Assembly (NCBI RefSeq): GCF_000020785.1
Contig: NC_011126.1
Coordinates: 1,178,001 to 1,242,000 of the forward strand
Source: Hydrogenobaculum sp. Y04AAS1
GTDB taxonomy: Bacteria > Aquificota > Aquificia > Aquificales > Aquificaceae
Length of the DNA: 64,000 bases
Direction of reading: 5' to 3'
The translations under genes were made by a program, and so were the position numbers. The notes beneath the pieces are model-generated. The model did not search any database. It worked only from the letters and a program-made list of their open reading frames with translations, and was not told where the DNA came from. Shown piece by piece: positions 35,004 to 43,613 of this stretch; within the stretch, counting starts at the first letter, position 1; every line of letters starts with the position of its first letter.

Positions 35004-36897
35004 ATATCTTACTTACCCATATTAAGATTATTAGCGTTATAGCCATATAGAGTATGTATACATGTATGACACCTGTTTGGATTTTATACTTTAATGTTTG
35101 GAGTTTGTTTAATAGGCTTTTAGCAATAAAACCATAAATACCATCAAAAATATCTAACCCATCTTTGTATAGTTTGGAAGTGATTTTCTTTATAGGCTGA
35201 GAAAACCCTTCTGGGCTATACTGGGCTGATAGAGGCACATCCTCTTGTCCGCAGGCCCATGTTTTGTAATAAATAGAGTGCTTTGAGATGTATTTGTTTA
35301 GATATATGCTTATTAAAAGCATGAAAACCATCAATATACCTATAAAAAACGGTGCTATAGAACCAAAGTTTTCCGGGGTTTTAATTTCAAATATCCCATT
35401 TACATGTATAGGTACTGGTATCAGGTTGTTTATCACATCTAATACAAAAACCGGCAAAACACCCACCAATAGGCAAGACAATGCCAATATGCCCATGGAT
35501 ATTAGACTCATGGTTTTTATATCTTCTTTGCGTTTTATATCTTTTCTTGGGTTTCCTAAAAACGTCAGGCCAAAGTATTTGACGGCGCTAAGCATGGCTA
35601 TACCACCTGTAAGTGCCAAAAACGATGCGGATAAGGGCGATGCTATCCAAAGGTAATATCCTTTTACCTTCAAAGATAAAAGAAGGCTTTGATAAAGAAG
35701 CCACTCGCTTATAAAACCGTTAAAAGGAGGCAAAGCGACAAGGCTAAGCATCCCAACAAGGGTTATTGTACCAAGCTTAGGAGCGTATTTTATGGCCCCG
35801 CCAAGCTTTGCTATCTCTTGGGTATGGGCTCTTGCCATCAAAGACCCTGCGCTCATAAACAAAAGGGATTTGAATAAAGAGTGATTTAATATATGAAACA
35901 ACGAAGCCCCCAAAGCCAAAGCGTATAAATATTCTACATTTAGGCTTTTAAAAATCATAGCAAGTCCTATACCAACGTATATAATCCCTATATTTTCCAT
36001 AGAAGAATAAGCGAGCATGGCTTTTAGGCGGTTTTGGACAGATGCGTTTAGGATGCCAAATAGCATAGTGATAGTTCCAATCGTTAGTATTAAAAGCCCA
36101 AAACTTGCCGGATATTGTTTTATAAAATAAAACCAATACCTTATAAACATATAAACAGGCATTTTTATCATGAGCCCAGACATAAGGGCTGATACAAAAG
36201 AAGGTGCCACAGGATGGGCTTTTGGCAACCAATTGTGAAGCCCTATAATACCTGCTTTCATACCAAATCCAAGCACTGAAAATAAAAATATCCATGTGGT
36301 CCAAAAGGTGTTTAGCGATAAGTTTTGCCAATGATCAAAGCTCAAGGAGTTTGTATTTATATAAAATCCTACAAAACTAAGGAGTATAAAAGCTGTACCT
36401 ATGTGTGTCATTACTATGTATATCAAAGATGCTTTGTAGTTTTCTTCTTTTTTAAAATCCCAAAGCACCAAGAAAAACGAGAGGATACTCATAACCTCCC
36501 AAAACAATAAAAATGTAAAAGCGTTTGCACTTAATAAGACTAATATCATAGATAGTATGAAAATGTTTTTTAACATTGTCATTAAAATTTTTTTATCATA
36601 GTTCTCTTCTTCTATGTAATCTAAAGTGTATATGCTGTTTATTGCGCCGTTAAAAGCCACAATACCTATAAAAAATAAGGATAGTCTATCTACGTAAAAT
36701 GAGTATGTTATGTGCTTTATGGTTGTGTTTAAATGTATTGACAAGTCTGCCACGCCCCACAAGTATGCCACGGTTATATAGTTATCACCTTTTATAAAAA
36801 GCGCTATACATCCCAAAAATATACCAATATATAGAAGGCTAAAACCTACCTCCAAAAACTTCCATAAATCCTTATTAACTTTCTTATAAAAAAACAC
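34996..36897 (-). CDS. hyfB: Large antiporter-like subunit (HyfB/NuoL-like)
   Basis: 633 aa, about 16 membrane helices. The conserved core FGMKAGIIGLHNWLPKAHPVAPSFVSALMSG is present with its lysines. Periplasmic loop near residue 42-51 (VAYLWGVADL) is coded by two 14-base copies of the TGCCACG module of the repeat family. First gene of the complex; no ferredoxin-like HyfA/HyfH gene is present. Confidence 0.92.
   Translation of the reverse strand: MFFYKKVNKDLWKFLEVGFSLLYIGIFLGCIALFIKGDNYITVAYLWGVADLSIHLNTTIKHITYSFYVDRLSLFFIGIVAFNGAINSIYTLDYIEEENYDKKILMTMLKNIFILSMILVLLSANAFTFLLFWEVMSILSFFLVLWDFKKEENYKASLIYIVMTHIGTAFILLSFVGFYINTNSLSFDHWQNLSLNTFWTTWIFLFSVLGFGMKAGIIGLHNWLPKAHPVAPSFVSALMSGLMIKMPVYMFIRYWFYFIKQYPASFGLLILTIGTITMLFGILNASVQNRLKAMLAYSSMENIGIIYVGIGLAMIFKSLNVEYLYALALGASLFHILNHSLFKSLLFMSAGSLMARAHTQEIAKLGGAIKYAPKLGTITLVGMLSLVALPPFNGFISEWLLYQSLLLSLKVKGYYLWIASPLSASFLALTGGIAMLSAVKYFGLTFLGNPRKDIKRKEDIKTMSLISMGILALSCLLVGVLPVFVLDVINNLIPVPIHVNGIFEIKTPENFGSIAPFFIGILMVFMLLISIYLNKYISKHSIYYKTWACGQEDVPLSAQYSPEGFSQPIKKITSKLYKDGLDIFDGIYGFIAKSLLNKLQTLKYKIQTGVIHVYILYMAITLIILIWVSKIYG
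36740..36772 (-). repeat. Two tandem copies of the ACAAGT.TGCCACG module in the HyfB-like gene
   Basis: ACAAGTCTGCCACG at 36741-36754 and ACAAGTATGCCACG at 36759-36772, 18 bases apart. The same 14-mers occur in the prepilin leader (9631-9644) and in the 44 kb array. In the HyfB-like gene they are read antisense, as VAYL-WG-VADL. Confidence 0.6.
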
Positions 36898-36933
36898 GAC
36901 ATTATTATTATACCATAATTTAAGTATTAAAAG

Positions 36934-37020
36934 TTATATTTTATTTCTCTTGTCAAATTTAAAAATGAGCCTCAGCAAGAACAAAACACCGAGGCCCATT
37001 ATGGCTATAAGTTTTTTCAT
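36934..37020 (-). CDS. Possible 28-residue hydrophobic peptide after ribonucleotide reductase
   Basis: MKKLIAIMGLGVLFLLRLIF followed by a basic tail, a plausible single membrane helix. It begins 12 bases after the reductase stop with no ribosome-binding site, and it contains the terminator-like hairpin, so it may not be translated. Confidence 0.3.
   Translation of the reverse strand: MKKLIAIMGLGVLFLLRLIFKFDKRNKI
36969..36995 (-). terminator. Terminator-like hairpin after ribonucleotide reductase
   Basis: On the minus strand GCCTCGG pairs with CTGAGGC (one G-U pair, which works only in minus-strand RNA), 13-base loop, followed by TCATTTTTAAATTT. It lies 38 bases after the reductase stop. Confidence 0.55.
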
Positions 37021-37032
37021 AAAAGTATTTTA

Positions 37033-40000
37033 TCAGTTACCGCATTCTTCACAATAGCCTTTTTCTTTCATTATCTCGTCTAAAGGCATTAGATTATCGC
37101 TTTCAACGAGTTTGCCTTTGTTACCATTTTTTGGCTTCGAAGATGATGCACTGCTAACAGTTTTAGCTTGGGTGCTTTCAACAGCGTGCCTTGTCTCTGA
37201 ATTCTTGGGTGCCTTTGTCTGTTCCTCAGAGTTGAAATGCGCTGATAGCGCTCTAGCTTTATCTTCTTCTTTATCTTGTGATGATTGCGGCTCTTTTATG
37301 TCCTCATGCACGTATTTTCCTTCTGTTTTTATCTTTGCTGGCATAAAGGCGTAGTATGTGGCTTTTAGTCCGTATTTCCAAGCTTTTAGATATATTTCCA
37401 TTATCTTTTGTGGGTCTCTGGTGTTAAAGTAAAGGTTTCTTGATATGGAAGAATCAATCCATTTTTGAAGTACAGCCGCTTGTTTTATATAGACTTCGGT
37501 ATCTATTTCGTAGGCGGTTTTGTATATATCTTTTATCTCTTGAGGTATTTCTTTTATGTCCTGTATAGAACCTTGTTGAAGTAATACATCTTCTCTTAGT
37601 CTATCCCAAAGACCTAGTTTTTTTAGATCGCGTATAAAGTTTTCGTTTACTTCTAAAAATCTTCCAGCTATGTTTGTCCTTGAATATACCAAAGCGTAAT
37701 AAGGCTCAAAGCTTTGAGAAGTCCCGGCTATTATAGAAATTGTGGCCGTAGGCGCAAGCGTTGTCTGACAGGCATTTCTTATACCTTGTTTTACTTTTTC
37801 TCTTAGTTCTTCCCAATTAAATGCTGGCAAAGTGTGCTCCAAGCCGTTCTCTGAGCTTTGAAGTGTCTGTGAGACCGTGGTAGACTTGTCCTGTTCTTTA
37901 GCGTCGAAATGCGATGATATCGCTCTGCTTTCATCTTCCGCTATATCATCAGAATCGTGGTATACTTGTAGCCCTACATACTTATCAACAAGCTTCTTAT
38001 AATCTATAGTGTGCCTTGCGCCGTTCTCTGAGCTATTGAGTGGCTGTGCATGTTCCCTATCGTCGAAACGCGATTGCACCGCTCTATTCTCATCCGCATA
38101 GTTTTGAACCATGTCATTGTAGGGCGTGGTATACTTGTCGTTGGTTAAAGATCTTTCTCTAAAAAGATGCTCTAGGGTATCTATTGGTAGGATCCCCTTT
38201 GACCAGTCCGAACCATCAAAGTTTGGATAAGTGCCTCTTTCTTTGGCAAGCTCCACAGAGGTTTCTATAGCAACGTAAGACATCGTTTCTCCTATTTTAT
38301 CTAAAAGCTTCAAAGCTTCTTTTGAATCTACTGGTAGTTTTAGCTTTTCTATCATATCTTGATATCCCATAAACCCAAGGCCTATTTTCCTGCTTTGTTT
38401 TGTGCCTTTTTCCACAGCTTCTAAAGCATAATAGTTGGCATCTATGACGTTGTCTAAAAATCTTATCGCTTTTCTTATAACCGCTTTAAACTTTTCCCAG
38501 TCAAAAGTGTTATTTGATAAAAACTTAGTGTGCTTTGAGCCGTTCTCAGAGCTATTGAGTGGCTGTGCATGTTCATTAACTCTGAAATGCGTTAGCAACG
38601 CTCTAGGCAATACCAAAGAGCCTAAATTGCAAGACTCTATAGAATCATAGGTAGATACCAAAAGTTGCTCTGTACATAAGTTTGTGGTAAGGATTGTCCC
38701 AGTATGTTTGTTTGGGTGTCTTATGTTGATGGGATCTTTAAATGTGTACCAAGGCTCTCCAGTTTGTATGGTATTTTCTATAGCCTCTTTAAATAGCTCC
38801 ACCGCTTTTATTTTTTTATGCCTTATCTTTCCCGATAGAGCTTTTCTTATACATTTTGAATATTCTCTAGAAAACTTTTTACCATAGGTGCTAACTAATT
38901 TTGGGCAATCAGCTGGGTCAAAAAGATACCAGTCTCCATTTTCTTCGACCCTTCTCATAAATTCATCGTTTAAGAAGAGGGCAATTTTTAAGTTCTTAAA
39001 CCTTTGAGAATCATCGCCCCATTTTCTTTTTGTTCTCACAAAATCAAATACATCAAGATGCCATGGCTCCAGTGAAGCCAGTGCTGAGCCTCTTCTTCTT
39101 CCACCTTGAGATACCGCTGTTATCGTCTCATCTATTATCTTTAAAAACGGTATTATACCTGAGGATTTTCCTTGAATGCTTCTTATTATTGAGTCTTTTG
39201 CCCTTAGTTTTGTAGCTGGTAGCCCAACTCCTCCGGCGTGTTTGTTTAACATACCTACTTGTTTTACAGTTTCAAAGATTTTAGAAAGATCGTCTTCCTC
39301 ATCAACCACAAAACAAGAAGAAAGCTGTGGAAACCTTGTGCCAGAATTAAAAAGCGTTGGAGTGGAGGGGATAAACTCCATACTTGACATCATATGATAA
39401 AACTCTATAGCCCAATGGTTTCTATCTTCAGGAGTTTTTTCCACCAAAGCTACGCCCATTGCCACTCTCATCCAAAACCATTGAGGAGCTTCTAAGATAT
39501 TTCCGGTATCCAAATCTTTTATAAGGTATCTATCCATGAGATTATATAGACCGTTAAACTTTAAAAGTTGGTCTCTTTTAGGTACCAGCTCAAGGGCAAG
39601 CATTTCAAGGTCATAATAAGAAGCCAGCTTTTCATCCAAGAGCCCAAGCTCCACAGCGTTGTCTATATAGTCTATGAAAAGCTCTTTGTAGGCTTTCTTA
39701 GGTGAATACATACCGCCAAAAGCTTGTTTGTATATTCTTTGTAAAAGCACATTTCTTGCCATAGCGTCGTATATTGGGTCATCTATGGCCCTTGTGAGAA
39801 GAGAATGAAGTATATGCTGGAATATGGCGGCGGTTTCTATACCATCAAAGATATTTATCTCTATATCTTCCATGATCTCGTCTATGTTTATTTCGTTTAA
39901 ATCCTCCATTGTCCATTCTTCTATATCTTGGGCAGATATATCTTTTGTAGTTTTCCACTCTTTTAGCAAAGATAAAGCATTTTCTAAGACTGTCCTTATC

Positions 40001-40050
40001 TTTAAAAGGTCTAACTTTTCTCTTGCGCCTGAACGTTTAATAACTTCCAT
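37033..40050 (-). CDS. nrdA: Ribonucleoside-diphosphate reductase large subunit with four inserted repeats
   Basis: 1005 aa, long for the family. An ATP-cone occupies about residues 1-90. Cys246 (QLSSCFVVD) and the catalytic triad N457-L-C459-T-E461 (TTNLCTE) are present, with SCNLGSLVLP after it and the redox-tail CEEC near the end (GYCEECGN). Residues 483-508, 656-681, 709-740 and 933-956 are in-frame copies of the repeat family; the stretch from about 638 to 740 appears to be almost all inserted sequence. Without them the protein would be of ordinary size. Class I versus II cannot be decided from here; no nrdB is nearby. Confidence 0.92.
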   Translation of the reverse strand: MEVIKRSGAREKLDLLKIRTVLENALSLLKEWKTTKDISAQDIEEWTMEDLNEINIDEIMEDIEINIFDGIETAAIFQHILHSLLTRAIDDPIYDAMARNVLLQRIYKQAFGGMYSPKKAYKELFIDYIDNAVELGLLDEKLASYYDLEMLALELVPKRDQLLKFNGLYNLMDRYLIKDLDTGNILEAPQWFWMRVAMGVALVEKTPEDRNHWAIEFYHMMSSMEFIPSTPTLFNSGTRFPQLSSCFVVDEEDDLSKIFETVKQVGMLNKHAGGVGLPATKLRAKDSIIRSIQGKSSGIIPFLKIIDETITAVSQGGRRRGSALASLEPWHLDVFDFVRTKRKWGDDSQRFKNLKIALFLNDEFMRRVEENGDWYLFDPADCPKLVSTYGKKFSREYSKCIRKALSGKIRHKKIKAVELFKEAIENTIQTGEPWYTFKDPINIRHPNKHTGTILTTNLCTEQLLVSTYDSIESCNLGSLVLPRALLTHFRVNEHAQPLNSSENGSKHTKFLSNNTFDWEKFKAVIRKAIRFLDNVIDANYYALEAVEKGTKQSRKIGLGFMGYQDMIEKLKLPVDSKEALKLLDKIGETMSYVAIETSVELAKERGTYPNFDGSDWSKGILPIDTLEHLFRERSLTNDKYTTPYNDMVQNYADENRAVQSRFDDREHAQPLNSSENGARHTIDYKKLVDKYVGLQVYHDSDDIAEDESRAISSHFDAKEQDKSTTVSQTLQSSENGLEHTLPAFNWEELREKVKQGIRNACQTTLAPTATISIIAGTSQSFEPYYALVYSRTNIAGRFLEVNENFIRDLKKLGLWDRLREDVLLQQGSIQDIKEIPQEIKDIYKTAYEIDTEVYIKQAAVLQKWIDSSISRNLYFNTRDPQKIMEIYLKAWKYGLKATYYAFMPAKIKTEGKYVHEDIKEPQSSQDKEEDKARALSAHFNSEEQTKAPKNSETRHAVESTQAKTVSSASSSKPKNGNKGKLVESDNLMPLDEIMKEKGYCEECGN
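37183..37254 (-). repeat. In-frame repeat copy in nrdA, C-terminal (residues 933-956)
   Basis: 72 bp, AGAGCG to CACGCT. Head hairpin GCGCT-ATC-AGCGC. Encodes RALSAHFNSEEQTKA...TRHA. It lies just before the cysteine-bearing C-terminal tail. Confidence 0.82.
37831..37926 (-). repeat. In-frame repeat copy in nrdA (residues 709-740)
   Basis: 96 bp, AGAGCG to CACACT. Head hairpin GCGAT-ATC-ATCGC, perfect. Contains GACAAGTCTACCACGGTCTC, which matches unit 2 of the intergenic array, and CTCAGAGAACGGCT near the tail. Another CGTGGTATACTTGT module lies upstream at 37956-37969. Confidence 0.88.
38008..38085 (-). repeat. In-frame repeat copy in nrdA (residues 656-681)
   Basis: 78 bp, AGAGCG to CACACT. 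Head hairpin GCGGT-GCA-ATCGC with one G-U pair; CGCGTTTCGACG and GGGAACATG match array unit 2. Encodes RAVQSRFDDREHAQPLNSS... and ends ARHT. A GACAAGTATACCACG module lies upstream at 38125-38139. Confidence 0.87.
38527..38604 (-). repeat. In-frame repeat copy in nrdA (residues 483-508)
   Basis: 78 bp, AGAGCG to CACACT. Head hairpin GCGTT-GCT-AACGC, perfect. Encodes RALLTHFRVNEHAQPLNSS... SKHT; its middle is nearly the same as the copy at 38008-38085. It lies in a loop 22 residues after the catalytic Glu461. Confidence 0.88.
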
Positions 40051-40120
40051 AGTTTAACCTCCTAAACTTTTAATTTAAATATAAAAGAAATTTGTTGTTT
40101 TAAAAGCCTAAGATTATTCA

Positions 40121-40939
40121 TTATACTTTTGGTATTCTTTTTATTATATTCCAAAGTCTTCTAATATCTAAAGCTTTTGGATTTTGTTTTAGAGCTTTTA
40201 TTAAAAACTCAAAACCCAAAGCCTTCTCTTTGAACCTGAAGGCAGTTTCAGATATACTAAGATACATATTTGCATCGGCGATGTCTTTGTGCATCTCATA
40301 AACCTTCATCGTATAGTAAAAATACTCTTTTGACCGGCTTGTTCTTTTGCCGTGCTCTCTTATCCCTACGGTATTTTTATCGATGATCTTTATATCAAGG
40401 CCTTTTTTGTAATATCTTAAAAATAGCTCCCAGTCTTCTCGTTGGTGAAGGCTTTCGTTAAAAGCCAAAAAACGTTCTTTTCTTACCATGATACCAGAAG
40501 GATATCCTACCATTCCCCCAAGTATAATGCTTTTTAGATCAGGGTAAGCTTTTTTCGATACCCTTATTATCTTATCTTCTTCATCTATAAATGTTCTTGG
40601 AATAGAGTAAATCAAATCCCCTTTTTCTTTTGAAAGCTCTTCAAGATGGTGAGGAAAGTATATATCGTCTGCATCCAAAAACGCTACAAAATCACAAGCG
40701 CTTTCTTTTACCCCTAAGTTTCTTGAGTAGCTTCTTCCTTTGTTTTTTTCGTTTGTTAAAAGCCTAAAATCAAAGGGTAGTTTTATATCTTTTAAAAGCT
40801 CTTTTGTGTTGTCAGTAGATCCATCGTCTATTACTATAAGCTCTTTTGGAAAGTATGTTTGATTTTTTACAGAGTTTATGGCTTTTAATAAAAACTTAGA
40901 AGCGTTGTAAGAGGGTATAACTACACTTATACATTTCAC
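40121..40939 (-). CDS. Family 2 glycosyltransferase
   Basis: 272 aa. SVVIPSYNASKFLLKAINSV, LIVIDDGSTDNTKELL and AFLDADDIYFP are the GT-A nucleotide-sugar motifs including the DxD. The acceptor is unknown. Its start overlaps the end of hslV by four bases. Confidence 0.93.
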   Translation of the reverse strand: MKCISVVIPSYNASKFLLKAINSVKNQTYFPKELIVIDDGSTDNTKELLKDIKLPFDFRLLTNEKNKGRSYSRNLGVKESACDFVAFLDADDIYFPHHLEELSKEKGDLIYSIPRTFIDEEDKIIRVSKKAYPDLKSIILGGMVGYPSGIMVRKERFLAFNESLHQREDWELFLRYYKKGLDIKIIDKNTVGIREHGKRTSRSKEYFYYTMKVYEMHKDIADANMYLSISETAFRFKEKALGFEFLIKALKQNPKALDIRRLWNIIKRIPKV

Positions 40940-41481
40940 AACAGCTCTATGCTAAAGTGTTTGTTGGTATAAACACATATATCAGATGCTATATCAAGAG
41001 ATATTTTTACTATCTCTTCGGCGCTTTTGTCGGTGTGATAGTATAGGGCTTTGGCGGCACTTCTTGCAAAATCTCCTCCAGAACCTGTGGCCAAGATCGG
41101 CTCATCTGGTTCTATAACATCCCCATTGCCAGAGAGCAAAAACATACTTTCTTTATCACAAGCTATCAAAACCGCTTCTAATCTTCTTAAATATCTATCG
41201 GTGCGCCATTCTTTGGCAAGTTCCACAGACGCCCTTGCTAGGTTTCCTCTGTGCTCTTCTAACTTACCTTCAAGCCTCTCCATGAGAGCAAGCCCATCTG
41301 CTGCACCACCTGCAAAGCCCACAAGTACAGTGCCTTTATGAAGTCTTCTAGTCTTTTTTGCACTGTGTTTTAGTATTTGAGAACCAAGTGTTACTTGCCC
41401 ATCGCTTCCAATGGCCGTTTGGCCATTTTTTCTAACAGCTATTACAGTGGTAGCATGAAGGAGTTTATCTTTTACATCCAT
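40936..41481 (-). CDS. hslV: ATP-dependent protease subunit HslV
   Basis: 181 aa. The catalytic N-terminal threonine is exposed after removal of about 10 residues (HATTVIAVRKNG); SDGQVTLG, GFAGGAADGLAL and ATGSGGDFA are proteasome-type motifs. hslU is not in this window. Starts inside the end of the transketolase gene (10-base overlap). Confidence 0.95.
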   Translation of the reverse strand: MDVKDKLLHATTVIAVRKNGQTAIGSDGQVTLGSQILKHSAKKTRRLHKGTVLVGFAGGAADGLALMERLEGKLEEHRGNLARASVELAKEWRTDRYLRRLEAVLIACDKESMFLLSGNGDVIEPDEPILATGSGGDFARSAAKALYYHTDKSAEEIVKISLDIASDICVYTNKHFSIELL

Positions 41482-43436
41482 TTTTCTTTTACTTTTTGAT
41501 ATATATATTCTTCGTGAAAACCAAAGTGTTTCATAACATCTGGGCCTTTTCCAGATTTGCCAAAGGTTTCCATAGATATTACAAGGGCGTCTTTGTTTAC
41601 ATACTTATACCAAATATCTCCTTTGGCAGCTTCTATAACTACATGTTTTGTATTTTTTGGAATAACCTCGTTTTTATAAGCTTCATCTTGCATTTCAAAA
41701 AGCTCTAAACAAGGAGCGCTTACCACAGTAGACTGTATGCCGTTTTCGGCAAGTTTGTCTTGAAGAGCCAAAGCCAATCCTACTTCAGACCCTGATGCTA
41801 TTATGGTAAATTCTTGATTTGGAGCACCAGAAAGCACGTATGCTCCGTATTTTGCCATATTTTCTTTGGCATACTTTGTCCTATCTAAAGTTTTTAGCTT
41901 TTGACGAGATAGTATAAGAGCTACTGGGCCGTCTTTTCTTCTTAAAGCAAGCTCCCAGCAGTAAGCGGTTTCGTTGGCATCGCAAGGGCGCATCACCCAT
42001 AGGTTTGGTATTAGCCTCAAAGATGGTATGTGTTCTACTGGTTGATGGGTTGGTCCATCTTCTCCTAAGCCTATAGAATCGTGGGTGAATATGTATATCA
42101 CATGTAGCTTTGAAAGAGCGGCTACTCTTATACTTGGTCTCATATAATCTGAAAATATCAAAAACGTTGCTACATATGGGGTTGTGATGCCACCGTAAGC
42201 CATGCCGTTGGCTATAGCTCCCATCACATGTTCTCTTATGCCAAAATGGATGTTTCTTCCGTAGTAGTTTGTGGCTTCAAAATCCCCTTCGTTGTGAATA
42301 TAGGTGTTGTTTGATTCGTGTAAATCTGCTGAACCACCAAAAAGCGTTGGCATATGTGGTGCTATAGCATTTAAAACCTTACCGGAGGCTTGTCTTGTGG
42401 CCATATCTTCTGTAAACCTTGGTATGTGTGATATTACGTTTTCTAAATTTATATTCTTTGTCAAGATATCTACAACATCTTTATGAGTTTCTTTGTATTT
42501 TGACAGCTTTTCTTGCCATTTTTGCTCTAAGACTTTTCCTTCTTCTACTTTTCTTCTCGTGTAATCCAACACTTCTTGGGGTATGTGGAAAGGCTCATAG
42601 GGCCAGTTTAGGCTTTCCCTTAATTTTGCTATAGCTTCTTTGCCAAGAGGAGATCCGTGAGCTTCGGCGCTGTCTTGTTTTATGCTTTTATAACCTATAT
42701 GAGTTCTTACCGATAAAAACACCGGTTTTGATTGATTTGTTAAAAGCTCTTTTATAGTCTTTTCTAAAAGCTCGATATCGTATCCATCTTCTATGTGTCT
42801 TACGGTAAAACCTGCGTTTTCAAAACGCTTTAGCACATCTTCACCCCAAGCTAAGCTTGTATCTCCATCTATAGTAATGCGGTTGTTATCCCAGATAATA
42901 AAAAGATTGTCAAGGTTTAGATGCCCTGCCAAAGCTGCTGCTTCATAGGAGATCCCTTCCATCAAATCCCCGTCTCCTACCATGCAAAAGACTTTATAGT
43001 TCAGTATAGGCTCATCAAGTTTGTTGCATATAGCCCCAAGATGTTTTTGCTCTATCGCCATACCTACGGCGTTTGCTATACCCTGTCCAAGGGGTCCTGT
43101 GGTGGCTTCTACTCCTTTTGTAAGAAAGCTTTCTGGGTGTCCTGGGGTTTTACTTCCTAATTGCCTAAAGTTTTTAATATCTTCAAGTGTAAGATCAAAC
43201 CCATAAAGGTATAGCAGCGAATAAAGAAGCATGGAACCATGCCCATTGGAAAGTACAAACCTATCTCTATTTACCCATTTGGGGTTTTCTGGGTTGTATC
43301 TTAAAATCTTATCGAAGAGTATATATCCTATATGCGCTGTGCCAAGGGGCATACCGGGGTGTCCTGAATTGGCTTTTTCTACGGCATCTATACTTAAAAA
43401 TCTAATGCTGTTTATTACAAGCTCATCTATGTTCAT
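41472..43436 (-). CDS. tkt: Transketolase
   Basis: 654 aa, family length. RFLSIDAVEKANSGHPGMPLG, the thiamine-diphosphate site GDGDLMEG...NN and the LGEDGPTHQPVEH signature are present. It serves the pentose-phosphate pathway. First gene of tkt-hslV-GT2. Confidence 0.96.
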   Translation of the reverse strand: MNIDELVINSIRFLSIDAVEKANSGHPGMPLGTAHIGYILFDKILRYNPENPKWVNRDRFVLSNGHGSMLLYSLLYLYGFDLTLEDIKNFRQLGSKTPGHPESFLTKGVEATTGPLGQGIANAVGMAIEQKHLGAICNKLDEPILNYKVFCMVGDGDLMEGISYEAAALAGHLNLDNLFIIWDNNRITIDGDTSLAWGEDVLKRFENAGFTVRHIEDGYDIELLEKTIKELLTNQSKPVFLSVRTHIGYKSIKQDSAEAHGSPLGKEAIAKLRESLNWPYEPFHIPQEVLDYTRRKVEEGKVLEQKWQEKLSKYKETHKDVVDILTKNINLENVISHIPRFTEDMATRQASGKVLNAIAPHMPTLFGGSADLHESNNTYIHNEGDFEATNYYGRNIHFGIREHVMGAIANGMAYGGITTPYVATFLIFSDYMRPSIRVAALSKLHVIYIFTHDSIGLGEDGPTHQPVEHIPSLRLIPNLWVMRPCDANETAYCWELALRRKDGPVALILSRQKLKTLDRTKYAKENMAKYGAYVLSGAPNQEFTIIASGSEVGLALALQDKLAENGIQSTVVSAPCLELFEMQDEAYKNEVIPKNTKHVVIEAAKGDIWYKYVNKDALVISMETFGKSGKGPDVMKHFGFHEEYIYQKVKEKWM

Positions 43437-43568
43437 ACTTCTTATTATAAACCAAATTTTTTATATAAGCTTTTAAACAAGACATTAGCAATGTGGGATT
43501 ATAAAATGTGCAAAGTAAATATAATTTGATATTTTTATAAAAATTTTATCTTTTCATTAAAATTTCAC

Positions 43569-43596
43569 TTGACAATTTTATATTTTTTTATATTTC
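43569..43596 (+). promoter_or_regulatory. Promoter of the small secreted protein
   Basis: TTGACA at 43569-43574, 16 bases, TATTTC at 43591-43596, with AAGGAGGT just downstream. The -10 match is moderate. The ACTTGACA context is similar to that before the prepilin gene. Confidence 0.45.
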
Positions 43597-43613
43597 AAAA
43601 GGAGGTAAGTGTT

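Noticed and set aside
37112-37354. 80-codon frame antisense to nrdA with a hydrophobic, Cys-rich product
   Set aside because: Mirror of the reductase and its repeat copy, no ribosome-binding site.
37831-38604. Inteins in ribonucleotide reductase, a known intein host
   Set aside because: The inserts are 24-32 residues, lack the Cys/Ser start and His-Asn end blocks, and the same DNA occurs in unrelated genes and intergenic sequence.
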